Positions 1 to 11,892 of a stretch of DNA of 64,000 nucleotides are shown piece by piece. Source of the DNA: Warburgia ugandensis (taxonomy: Eukaryota; Streptophyta; Magnoliopsida; Canellales; Canellaceae); contig CP141128.1 in the NCBI GenBank assembly GCA_035236585.1, forward strand, positions 27,681,618-27,745,617, in the 5' to 3' direction. The position numbers and the translations under genes are program-made. The first letter of the stretch is position 1. The number at the start of each line of letters is the position of its first letter. The notes beneath the pieces were generated by a model. The model had not been told where the DNA came from and ran no database searches. It worked only from the letters and a program-made list of their open reading frames with translations.

Positions 1-1069
1 TTTTCTTCATTCACACACTCTTTAAATGTTTCCTTATATTTTTACTTTCTAATTTCATCCACTATTAAATTCTATGTTTCACACATCAACTTTATAATTT
101 TAGATTTCATGCATAATCCATGTTAGTTGGCATTCTTGCATCATTCCTTTTTCACTCTTTCTAATGTATTTTCTTATGGATTTGTGCTAAGAAAGAGGAA
201 AGGATTCTTAAAAATAAGGAAACTTTCTAGGATTTTAATTCATGTTGAGGGAAACATGTAAATCCATCCATTAGACACCTAGGTTTCTAGCTAAAGGCCT
301 TCATGTTGACGAGTACGAATACACCGTGTACCTACTTATCACGTCATCTCCTAAAGTTAGGAATAGGTGAGTCCTAAAACAAGATCCACTATCTCCAATT
401 TGCTTTCTGTTATTCTATTTCATGTTTAAGGAAGGAAGCCTCCTCTATGGTTCAACTCCTTTAAAGATGAATCACCTCTAATCCCCTCTTTATCTAAACT
501 CCTTAAAGTTGCCCTCTTTCTTTTAAAAATTTTTAGCTTAGGGAAAATGTAGTAGCCTTTTCTACTTCCTTTTTCATCATTCTTCTTTCTTTTAGGCAGC
601 GATTGTTTAAGGAAAAAAAAAAAGTTATGATTCCTCTTTCCTTGGTTGCATTGGTAGTTCATTCCTAAGGATCATTAGATGACATTTATTGGTTTGTGGT
701 AGGTTGGGATACAAAGTATGAAAATCTTGGTGGTAATTTAGTATATTTTGGGTTGAAGAGAAGTGTACAAGCTCCTACTCAGTGATACAATGTGTGGGTC
801 CTACAGTAGAATTCAAGCCCAGATTTGAAGCACATTTACTTGCTTTCTTTCCCTTGCTTATGTAACAAATCATTGTAATTTGGCCATTAATGAAATAGTT
901 ATTTTTCCTTTTCATAGTTAATTTGTTCTTCACTTTTCTACTTTGTGTAATTTTAGAAGGTTACTTTAATGTGTAGTTAGTTGTAACTTGGATAGTTTCC
1001 TCAATTCTTAGTTAATTATAGTTTTTGTAAGATGGCCACTTTTAATATTTTGGAGAAGTGACAATTTCT
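1..1069. other. unassigned AT-rich DNA
   Basis: No coding region, LTR end or terminal repeat is recognisable here. There are only short chance open frames without family signatures. The last part, about 720-960, resembles the end region of a retroelement transcript or LTR (TG-rich and T-rich, with 'aatgaaatag'), but no partner copy lies in the window. The next stretch begins Tekay-type pol, so this could be upstream sequence of that relic or the old insertion site. Confidence 0.4.
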
Positions 1070-2125
1070 TTTCAAGGGAGATGTATTTCATCATTGAGTT
1101 GATACATGGCACAACTCTTATCTCCTAGATACCATATAGAATGACACTAGTGGAACTAGAAGTGTTAAAGGGGTAGTTACCAAAACTGTTAGATAAAGGA
1201 TTCAATGATCTAGTCTATCTTTATGGGAAGCACTAGCCTTTCTTGTTAAAAAGAAAGATAGATCGATGAGAGTTTGTATTGATTATAAAATGCTTAATGG
1301 TTTCACCATTAGGAACAAATATCCCCTACCCCAATTGATGACTTGATTGATCAACTATAGTATTTTCCAAGATTGATTTAGGGTCATGAGCTTAGGGTTA
1401 GAGAGGAAGATATCTAAAAGATAGCACTCAGAACTGGATATGGACATAGAGTTTTGAGCTATGCCATTTGAATTAACAAATTCCCTATACATTTATGGAC
1501 CTTATGAATAGGGTGTTCAGGATCTTCTTGGATAGATTGGTTATAGTATTATAGATGATATCTTGATTTACTCAGGGATCCATAATTGTAGTAACCCCAA
1601 TTTTTATGAATATAATTGAATTATTAAAAATTAAAAGTTGAAATTCTAAAGGTGGAACTGGAACTTTGAGTTCCAGGATAATTCATTCTTATAAAAATAA
1701 GAAAAGCTATTAGAATGACTGTAAGTATGTCAAATTCTGAGTTCGGATGAAAAATCCTTATTTTTCTTTATTTTTATGAATAAAAGGGTAAAATAGTAAT
1801 TTTACACATAACCGAGACTAAGACATCAAAATTTGGAATGTACTAGGAAAATCAATCGAAATGACAATAAGTACTCTCAATTATGAGTTCATAGGAATAA
1901 ACCCTAAATTTCTCCATTTTTGGAATTAAAAGGGCAAAATGGTCTATTAACAACTATGTGGGGCCCACAAGGCAGGCCAATGATCTAGAAGACCACCATC
2001 ATGAGTCAAACCACTACCAACTGGTAGTGGAGAAGGAGGTGGTAGTGGGAATACAATGCCAATTTAATAATAAAAAGAAATGAAACATAATTATGACATG
2101 TAATCATGGAAAATTCAAAAATCCC

Positions 2126-2133
2126 TATAAATA
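2126..2133 (+). promoter_or_regulatory. TATA box of the solo LTR
   Basis: TATAAATA lies about 540 bp into the LTR and is followed by a pyrimidine-rich leader at about 2210-2275. The related LTR at 45133 has TATAAATA at the corresponding distance (45642-45649), which supports this as the U3/R promoter. Confidence 0.6.
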
Positions 2134-2734
2134 GCCCATAAAATTTCCCAAAAATTTTCTTAAAAATCTCCCACTAGGTGCCCTAGAATTTCTTGAAATC
2201 CCAGCTCCAAAATCCTCCCCTATCTTCCCTAAATTTTCCCTCTATCCCTATCCCTATCTCTCTTACTCTAGTGGCATGTCCCTAGACGCACCCAGGCAGA
2301 CGACCCTGTGTCCGCATCAGGGGCATCCACGAACGCGTTGTCCCAAATCAGCTGGGGTTTCTACCCAAGAAACCCTAATTCAAATAGGCATGGCATTCCA
2401 AACTCAGTTCTAGATATTAACCGTCAGATCTGGTCGGACAGAGCTAATCTACAAAAGCCCTAAGGTTCAATGATGATTCATCGGCTGGTTCACTAGAAAA
2501 CTCAAAACGAAAGTCAAGCAAGGCTAGGGTACCATCTTCGATGACATTTTTTGGTTATTCTAACCAATTTGGGCTTTAAAAGGTGATCTTACATCTTTAA
2601 ATATCTTCAGAATGGGGTGGTATGTGTTTCCCCCATGATTTCCCTCCTTCTCCGGCAATTGAACCAGAGAAATCAAGGATTGCATGTATTTTTCCAAGGT
2701 TTAGGATTATTTCTGGTTATCTTGATTTTTTGAT

Positions 2735-2908
<174 letters not shown>

Positions 2909-5900
2909 GTGAACTTTAGACTAGCCCAGGTAAGCCTAAATCCCCTCCTCTGATCATTCCGGCACTGTAATGTTGATCTTCGGCCTTTAGGTGACCTCTC
3001 TGGCCATTGATCCATTGTGAATGATGGATCTGGAAATAGGGTTGAGATCCCCCACCATGAACGGCTCAAATGCAACTTCTAAGCTATTGGATGGATTCCT
3101 GGGGGCCCAAAACCCCAAGAGATGAAATCTAAGCCATTGGTTCTCACGAATGGAAGAGATCCGGCGATAGGTGATCCGACGGTCCAGATCTGGACCGTCT
3201 CGCCCATAGCTGATCACCTCTCTCAGACCACCTATAAAAGGTGGTAACAAGTGCAGGGTGCTTCTATTTTTGTCGTTTTTTGTTGGAATGATCTCAACCA
3301 TCCATCTATTGAGCTGAAATCTTATTTCTTCAATTAAGAGCTCATTTTAGCTCTTAGTTTAGATCTGAAAAGCTTTTGAATTCCTTATGTTATGTAAAAT
3401 CTATTGGAATCATAAGATCTATGTTTCTAATTATATTTATATGAGATAATTACTAAAATCCATTGTAACAATCTTGGACAATGCCTAAGATGATCTTAAA
3501 ATGTACATCTAATCCGATAGATGGATTTAGGACACCAAAAAACCCTAGGAACAACATTCATAGTAAAATTTATGGACATCTAGATCAAAGGATTAGGCTA
3601 TTTCATATTAGATCAATTTGGACCCTTAAAAATGTCTAAAATCTTAAATTTATGAATTAGATATTATTTTAAATCAAAATTTAAATCTGAAAGCATTGAT
3701 GAATTGCTTATGTTATGTAGAATCTTATGGAATCATGATGATTACATTTTTAATTGTATTTATGTAAATTATTTGCTAAAATTCGTAGTAACAACCTTGG
3801 ATCATGATCAAGATGATCTTAAAATAGAGAAATGAACCAATGGATGGATTCAAGAGGTCCCAAAACATTAAGGACCATGATCACAGTAAAATTATGGATC
3901 CCTACCCAATTAATTGAACAAAAATAGTCAAGATCAATATCAACCATTAAAACTCACTAAAATCTTAAAATCCAAATTCTAATTTCAATTTGACTCCAAA
4001 TTGCTATCTAAAATATGGGTTGGATTTCTCTTGATGAGGAAAACCTACTAAACCAATAAAATCATAAGTTTAATTCATGAAACTTTCTGTTTTTAAGGAG
4101 ATAATGGTACTAACATCCTTGATCTACAAGATCTGGGATGATCAGACCATTAAAATAATTTTAGATGATGATATAATAATTAATAACTTGAATAAATGGG
4201 TTGGATGTAATTGAATTGGCAGATCTTAAGATCTTGACCATTAAAAGTAACTAAATCCTTAAAAATACATATTAATCTCCTTGATCAAATTGATCAAGGA
4301 TGATCAGAAACTATGAATATGTGAGGATGATAATCTAATGATAAGATCATAAGAAATGTATGGCTTGATGTTGATAATTTGGGATAGATTGAGATCTATG
4401 CCCTTAAATTGGATAAAATGGCTTAAGATCTTCTTGATTGGTTAGATCAAGAAAGATCAGATTATGTAATAAGATGACATCAATGATCTAGTGATGAGAT
4501 CACTTTGATAAAATGAGTAGATCTGATAAAAATAAAAGTTCAAGATCTAAACCCTAAATAGGATGAAAAATGATTAGAAATGAAAGATGATCATTGGATC
4601 ATGATAATATGTTAAATATGTTTATTTGAATTATTAATGTTATTGTAAATGTCTTTTATTGCTTAGTAGATTTAATGGTTAGATTTATTTATTTATGCTT
4701 TAATGTTCATATTATGTAAATTACATGAAAAATGTAATTAATGAAATATTGATATTAATGGACATTTACAATAGACAAAGGACACGAACTTAAGCATAGT
4801 TAAGAGCTATAGTTAGTAGGACAATATAAGGATAATCAAATCCTTGGCCCAAATTAGGAGAATAATAAACCCCATGAATAACATTTTAAATGTTCATGGA
4901 TTTAAATAAAATCAATTAGAAAGAGTACTTAGGGTTAAAATGCTTATAGGAACCTTGTTAAAGGTTGAGCTAGTGCCACCCCAGTGGACTCAACGTTGTG
5001 GTTATAGGGGTATACAAGAGCCAAGTGCTTTTCTCTCTCCTCCCATTGACGTAAGCTAAGGTATAAACACCTCCTTACATGAGGGTTGTATTAACTACTC
5101 TTTGAGCAGACTTTAACTAGTAAGCATTGGTCAATTCTGACATAAGGAGGAGCAATTTAGACTTATGATAAAATAAGCTATCTTCAACCAGTAAAACATT
5201 AACTAGTTGAATAATAATAATAAGATCATAAAAGGTTAGTAAAATATCTAAACTTAATAAAAATGGTAAGTAAGATAATTAAAATCAAACAAGATCCATA
5301 AGGAGATCTTGAATGATTAAGAGCAATAAGAATCATAACATTGTATTGTATTTAGTATGTATGCTTATGAGTATGTATGTTGTAGATCAAATCTAGATCA
5401 TTAGATTAGATAATCTAAACCCTTGATCAAATATGATTCAAGGAAAAGAACTAGGATGATTCTCTATAGGGATGATCAAATAACTAAACTTAGATCAAAG
5501 AAGAACTAGATGATAGAAGATTTAGGCCCTTGATATTCGTCAACAAGTATAAATTGTTGATCAAAAGATCTATGAAAGATCAAGATTGAAGAGACGGACA
5601 CACAAAGACTTAGAGATATAAAATACTTAGATCTGAAAGATTTGAAGATTATTGTAACCGTTAGATCTAAGATCAATAGGATAAATACTATCTAAGGAAG
5701 ATAGATTGTATGGATGATAGGAACACAAGACAGATCTAGATCCTTTATGTCAAAGGACAAGATTAGATAAGGAATATAAATAGGAGATTATCCAAAGTTG
5801 CACAGATAATGACAGTATGTATGTATTTACAAATTACATACGTCAATCATGGAAGATTTGAAGGCATGGATCACTACGTGGTGGTAGGTGGAACTTTAAG

Positions 5901-8335
5901 AATACATGACCTATGGTCTATGGAATTGTTATTAAACATAGATATTATAATGCTTAAGAATGATAATATGTTTAGTTACATTTGAACCATAATTCATGTA
6001 TACGAGATAGAAATAACTATTGAAATTTGATGGAATACATAATAAATACCTGGGTATCATTTATGATTGCCCCTAAACTGAGATAAGAACATAATAATAA
6101 TTGATATCATTTGTATCAAATGGGTATCCTTACACTTAATAACATTTGGTATATGAATACCAAATTAAAGGAAATGGGTATCATTTACAATAAATGATTA
6201 ATCCTTAAACTTATATGAATACGGGTATCATTCATTATAGATGAGGATCCCTAAATCTAGAATAAAATTATATCCTTAGTATGAGGATATTGAATATGAG
6301 GATGAAAATATAAACAGACAGATCATCTGAGATGTACAAGAAGTATTTTAGATACAAGCATGGGGGCTTGTGGTTTTATTTTAAATAGGAATAAGCCTAG
6401 GGATGCTATGCTAGGGAAGTTATGAGGGTTTGGCTACCCGCTTCCTGAAATTTGATGATATTATGATACCTTGCCAAAAGAAAGGCTAAAAGTCAAGTGG
6501 GGCAATTATGGGAAGGCCCCACTATGAAAGTCCTATCTCCCCATACGGGCAGTGACATAATATTTTCCACTATGGTATTAGTGGTGAATAGGGCAGTTAT
6601 CCGAGTGCACTAGTACCGATCAGACTGCACCATGGTAGTCCATGAGTATTTTGTATTATGATGCATGGCATAGTGATATGTCGATACTGCCCTAATGAGG
6701 GAGTATTTTTCCAACAAAAGTCTGGATGACTTATCAACTTAGTATGTCTGAGTATGATTATTGATGTTTGAGATATTGACTATTTTTCACGGTTTTTGAC
6801 CATATATATACATATGATATAGTGGTGAGTGATGTAGAATTTCCTCATATGATAAATAATATGACAGATCATATTATGGTATGGTTTAGGGAAATTGAAT
6901 GATATTACCCATATGGAATATGATAAACTTGAATACTGTACTTATGAATTATATGAATTCCATATGCTTCTTAAATCTCCTACCAAGCATAGCTTGCTGA
7001 GATATTACAAATGTTTGAATGTTTATAATATCTCAGATACAGAAAGAAAAGAATGGAGGGATATGACATGGGAAGACGAAGACCACATTGTTGATCAAGA
7101 CTATGTAGTATTGTGGAAAGGATTGGATTATATTTTGATTTGTGTATTTTGGACATAAGATGCAATAAAGGGGCTGTGTATGTGGACCACTAGATCGATC
7201 TTGCAATTTTAATAAAATGAGTTTCTTTGGAAACATATGTTGTATACAAAATTATGTATGTATATGTGAGTGAAATGTGGAAATTGGGTTATCTGAAAAG
7301 AATTTTAAAGATTTTTTTTTTTCACTGCTTAAGTTTTCGAAACGTTTGCAAAATTGGTTGACCACCATTTGAAAATAAATAACAAAAATATATTTCAAAA
7401 ACTTGGGTCGCCTCAATAATAAACATTAGGAACACTTATATGAAGCACTGAATACATTCAACGTGCACTAATTGTATGCAAAGTTTATCAAATGTGACTT
7501 TTGGCTTGAAAAAGGTTAATTTTCTGGGCCACTACACCAGTACTCTCATTACTATCAAGCAATGGAGGTTTTGAAGTCTACAATAATGCCTTAGGAAAAG
7601 GACTAAGGTGTGTGTGAATAATAATGGGAAAGTAATTACCTATGTTTCCTAGTAGTGGAAAATCCATGAGGTTAATTACTCTACCCATGATGAGAGCTTG
7701 TAGTTGTAGTTTTTTCTTTATTTATAAGAAAAATCTTAAGTATCATTCTCATAGAGAGATCAGAACTTGAGGTAGAGAAGATGGATGGAATACTTGGAAG
7801 ATTGTGATTTCTTTATTTGATACCATTCAAGCAAGGCTAATATGGTGGCCAATGCTTTGAACTATGTGCATATATGCTTTCAAGGAAGTGGAAATTACTA
7901 TAATGCAAACTAGAGATATGACAAGGAAAGTCTTTCATGGAAAATTTAATTCTAAGATCTATCATTACTGAAGGTGTTCTTCAAATGCAGAAAGATGATA
8001 CTAATATACAAGCACTAGTTAGGAAACCAGGTCTCACCAAAAAGGTGAATCACAACATTCAGATACAAGCAAAGTTGGTAGTGCCAATAAACACATAATT
8101 AAGGCAAGAAATTCTTAGATAGGCACACTAGTTTTAGTATAAAAGTTATTCAGATAGTACAAGATGTATTAATACCTGAAAAGATTGCTAGAATGATAAT
8201 AAAAGGGATGTGGAGAATTTGTGGGACCATATTACTATGGATTTCATAGTGAATTACCCAGTACATCTAGGGGATAGGATATGATATGAGTAATTATGGA
8301 TATAGTAATTTGACATATAGAAACATGACTTTTTG

Positions 8336-9264
8336 ATTAATCAACACCAAAAATTCGACATGCTATAACATCATAGGAATAACATGCTAGTAGTGATCTC
8401 GTAGAAATGATTATCTTGTTAGAAAACACTCAAAACTAGTATGGAAGTAGTCCAAAGTGAAATAAAGATTTCACTTATTGGATGATTAAAACTAATACAT
8501 AAGATGGGAAGATGACAAAGTATCACACGATTGGGAATACTAGAGCTTTGGGAAATCAAAAGCTAAATACAACCTGGTTGAACCTACACCATTTATCTCT
8601 AGGTTGAATCTCATCTGTTCCTTGTTGACCCACACTCCAAACTAGTGCAAGATCTACTTTGATATGCTCTAAAATGTTGAGAGAGCAGGACTGGTCTCTC
8701 CTTCTCCCTCCTTACTTTCCCTTTCCCTTTCTTCTTCTTTCCTCATCTCTTTCCTCCTTTCCTTTCTCCCTACTCCCCATGGTTTTCTCTCTTTCTCCTT
8801 CTAGCATTTCATATTTTCAATCTTGTTGCACTAGTCTAAGATGTCCTCGTATATTTTGGATGTTTGTCTAGTTACCTAATATATTTAAGATATAAGCTTA
8901 CCAAATATGAATTGGTCCAAGCTTAGATCGAATCTGAACCCTCTGTTGGAACTTGTTTTTTTTATTTTAAAGAAAAGACTAAGAAATAACTAGAATAAAA
9001 TAATAAAAAATAACCAAAAAGACATTGGACACATCAAAATTTAAATACCTTACCCCTAGACTTAAAATAAACATTGACTCCAATGTTGTAGAATAAAATC
9101 ATGGACAAATGAAATAACTATGTGGAGAGATACGAGTTAAAATGATAGTACTAGCAAGCCAGAGATGGTGGATGGATTTATTAATGTAAACATTAATGCA
9201 AATTATACAATGTAGATACAAAATGCAACTAAATGATACTTAATCTAAATTAATTAACTAGTGT
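8336..9264 (-). mobile_element. 3' non-coding remnant of an Athila/Tat-type element
   Basis: Read on the minus strand, about 9000-9110 contains the pattern 'caatgtttattttaagt' followed by a 'ctaggggtaa' segment, like the conserved post-pol 'gaggacaatgttt...taagtttggggg' region of Athila/Tat elements. The gag-protease-RT remnant of such an element lies on the same strand directly beyond the inserted element (19058-21480), so the two pieces were probably once joined. About 8340-8940 has no coding signal. It includes a pyrimidine-rich stretch (about 8690-8810) that may belong to the 3' LTR. The exact left border is not visible. Confidence 0.5.
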
Positions 9265-9269
9265 ATTAA
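9265..9269. repeat. target site duplication (left copy), ATTAA
   Basis: Identical to 19053-19057 on the other side of the element and directly abutting the LTR end at 9270. Confidence 0.9.
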
Positions 9270-9810
9270 TGTCACGACCCGGGTTTTTATATGATGCAAT
9301 TTTGATAAAGAGGCGAGATCTCTTGTTTTATAAGTATGAGATGCATGAAAATCTTTTACTTTTGGAAAACAATCTTTCATAAAAACCGCGAGTGGAAAAA
9401 CATATTCTCAAATTATTTAGCCATGGCAAAGTTTTTGAATCAATATTATTCCCGAGAAAGTGTTAGTCATAGCCTCAGCTATTAGAGAGTAACTACAATC
9501 AAGTAACATTGAAAGATAAGATAGGGGTTTACTTACTTGTACTTAGCCTGTGTCTCCTAGTACAAACGTTCCTTGCCCTTAAGTATTTACTTTGTATCTG
9601 AAAAATGTTGAGGATTGGGTGAGTATACACTATACTCAGTAGGAGCCTATCACTACTAGTTTTATAAATGCATGAGATGTTTTAAAATCATATGCTCATT
9701 CAAAACATGTGTATGTTTGAATACTCGAGTTCAATATCAGTATAAGAATCCATTGTCAAACCGAAATACTAATGACTTAAACGATCACATAATCCAAAAT
9801 TGAAAGTATC

Positions 9811-9834
9811 ATATATATATATATATATATATAT
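9811..9834. repeat. (AT)12 microsatellite in the LTR
   Basis: A 24 bp AT run. The partner LTR has only 12 bp at 16977-16988, so the tract changed length after insertion. Confidence 0.9.
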
Positions 9835-11037
9835 GATAACATCATGATATGCAATAGATGCTTCATGGAGTCCAACTCATGGATCTCTAGTATGGTATGG
9901 TCGACCAACCTCATATCATGCCATATGCAATGCACATAAATCATCAAACCATAGGGTCCACTATGCCCACGACCTCCTCGTCGTGTGGTCCCCGGGTACC
10001 TGAGGACACTCGGTCATAGCCTCCACGGGGCCTATGACACGTCGACCCAGTGCCGTGACACTAGTGGTAGCCCCCTGTACCACATGTAGTCGACGTAGGG
10101 ACTTGCCTCTTTTTGGGCGTGGTACCCATCCACCTATTAGTGGTAGAGGCCGGGTGGCCAACCCAGACCCCTCGACATAGCTCCCACGAGCTTACTTGCC
10201 CAAATCACATAAGATTAAATGAGTCAAAACCTCTTGTTAAAACTTGTCCTCTTTGGGTCCCTCACAATTGCCTGGCCCTCGGCACTCCAGCATCTTTTGG
10301 CAACCCTCAAGGACATGCAATCTTTGCAAGTACTTAAATCATGCAATGTATGCACTTGTTTGCAACACATATATGGGCATAATGTATATGCAATCATTTC
10401 AAAACATGGTTATGTACAAAGCATTTATCATGCATGCTGAATTAAGTCATGCAAATCAAGTCTTATATTTAAAACATATGTTCTCAAAATAATAATAGTT
10501 CTTTTAAAAGAATCTAATAGTGATAGAGCACCTACCTGGCTAGGTTGCGCTAACCCTTTTGTCCTCGGAAGCTCCTAATCATGGTTTGGGGAATCAAGAT
10601 TAGTTTGGCCTATCTTTTATGGGTTTTAGAGTAATTGGTCTTATTACTTAGGCATTAGGGGTCCATCCCTATGCCTATGGGTGTCCTAAGGTCCTAATTG
10701 GGCCTTGGTATCCTTAGTTTTCCAACGTTCTAGTGGCCACGCGCCACCATCTTATTCTAAGGGTCATGCCCACCTCTGATTGGGTCTTGATTAGGGATTT
10801 TATATCTTGGATGTGTCCACATTGTCGACACAGACACAACGCCTTTTGCGGCGCCTCAATCAGAGCTCTAGATCTCAAGTTATAAGCATTTTAATGTCGT
10901 ACGTACATAGGAGTCTTAAAATAAAAAGACGAAATGCTAGGGCGCTGCGCGTCTGCGACGTGCGCCCCGGCTTCCTTAAGGAACCAAAAGATGACACGCT
11001 GCTAGCGGGCTCTGTGTCTGCGGCGTGCGCCTCAGCG

Positions 11038-11057
11038 GGCGCGTCTGTAGACGCGCC
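11038..11057. repeat. CpG-rich near-palindrome in the LTR leader
   Basis: GGCGCGTCTGTAGACGCGCC has 9 bp perfect arms. The matching site in the 5' LTR is 18192-18211, and in the plus-oriented relative at 63052-63070. A second, similar near-palindrome lies close by in each LTR (about 18239-18261 and 63001-63022). Confidence 0.7.
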
Positions 11058-11403
11058 GAATTTTTCGCCTTTTCTCTCTTTTGCGGGGGCATCCCTGGAC
11101 GCGCCCATTTGGTTTTTCAAACGGAGGTCGACGCAGGTCAACGTGGGACGTTCCTATTGGATCATCCCACTCGGCCCTGGGGACGTCCCAGGGTCCTTGG
11201 TGGCTGCCTAGAGGCCTATTCTCCATGGATTTTCATGCAAAAACCTAGGGAAACTGAGCCTAGGACTATGGGTGAGATGGGTTTGGGGAGTTTTTGGGCG
11301 TACCTGCTTCGTGGCTGGTTTTCTCTCCACATTTTCTCCTCTAGGTTACTGCTCCACGATGGGTTTTCTCTAATGTTTTGGGCTGCCATTAGAGGCACCC
11401 AAG

Positions 11404-11421
11404 AGCTCTATTTATAGAGCT
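11404..11421 (-). promoter_or_regulatory. TATA box inside an 18 bp inverted repeat (3' LTR)
   Basis: AGCTCTATTTATAGAGCT has 8 bp arms and contains TATAAATA on the element's strand. The same 18 bp occur in the 5' LTR (18614-18631) and in the plus-oriented LTR at 62642-62659. Confidence 0.7.
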
Positions 11422-11424
11422 AAG

Positions 11425-11526
11425 AGAGGGTTCTGGAGGGGGCTCTCACCGCCTTTGAATGGCGGTAGAGAAACCTCCAGAATGGCGGTGATTTCTCCTC
11501 CAATCACTGCCATTCTAGAACCCTCT
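11425..11526. repeat. branched inverted-repeat region in U3 (3' LTR)
   Basis: An outer stem pairs AGAGGGTTCTGGA with TCTAGAACCCTCT. Inside are two hairpins, one pairing CTCACCGCC with GGCGGTAGAG and one pairing AATGGCGGTGATT with AATCACTGCCATT. The layout is the same as at 18635-18736 and 62537-62638. Confidence 0.75.
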
Positions 11527-11843
11527 AGAGGTTGAAGATGAAGGGGTGCCCATATCAAAACGGGCCCCTGTGTTTTTCAGGTTAAATCGTTTTTTTAAAA
11601 TTTACAGTTTTGCCCCTGAACTTCAAAGGGCCATATCTTGCTCATTTTAACTCCATTTTGGGTGATTTTGGTCTCGTTGGATTCCTTTTTCTGAAACGCA
11701 TCTAATGGAACCATTTTTAGGACCAAATTTCTGGGTTCAGTCAAGGTGAGTAGTGAAATGACTAAAATGCCCTTTTCTTTAAAAACTGAGCTTTTCATTG
11801 CTAAACTTGGAATTCTAATATTACAAAAATTGGAGTCATTACA

Positions 11844-11857
11844 TTCTTACCCCCTTA
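11844..11857 (-). other. polypurine tract (PPT)
   Basis: On the element's strand the sequence reads TAAGGGGGTAAGAA directly before the TGTAATG start of the 3' LTR, preceded by a 'gaatttcgggggcgaaattccc' region. This is the standard plus-strand primer of Tekay-type elements. Confidence 0.85.
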
Positions 11858-11892
11858 GGGGAATTTCGCCCCCGAAATTCTACTATATACAG

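Larger units (their letters stand above)
9270..11843 (-). repeat. 3' LTR of the Tekay-type element
   Basis: Begins TGTCACGACCC and ends GTCATTACA on the plus strand, so on the element's strand it runs TGTAATGACTCC...GTCGTGACA. It matches 16436-19052 nearly throughout. It contains an AT microsatellite (9811-9834), a GC- and CpG-rich block (about 10940-11200), a TATA box in an inverted repeat (11404-11421) and a branched inverted-repeat region (11425-11526). Several short open frames here recur in the other LTR and are not genes. Confidence 0.95.

Noticed and set aside
6895-7236. 87-residue plus-strand frame and two minus-strand frames
   Set aside because: Within the solo LTR, mutually overlapping, and not kept in the related LTR tail at about 52950-53304.
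7416-7550. Solo LTR end placed at about 7536 ('ccactaca')
   Set aside because: No target duplication fits there, whereas ending at 7415 gives the exact ATAAT duplication with 1582-1586.
8659-8871. 70-residue pyrimidine-tract open frame
   Set aside because: Leucine/serine/proline low-complexity translation of a CT-rich stretch, with no homologous features.
10113-11417. Several overlapping open frames, some recurring at 17373-18751
   Set aside because: They recur only because they lie in the paired LTRs. They overlap each other on both strands and match no family.
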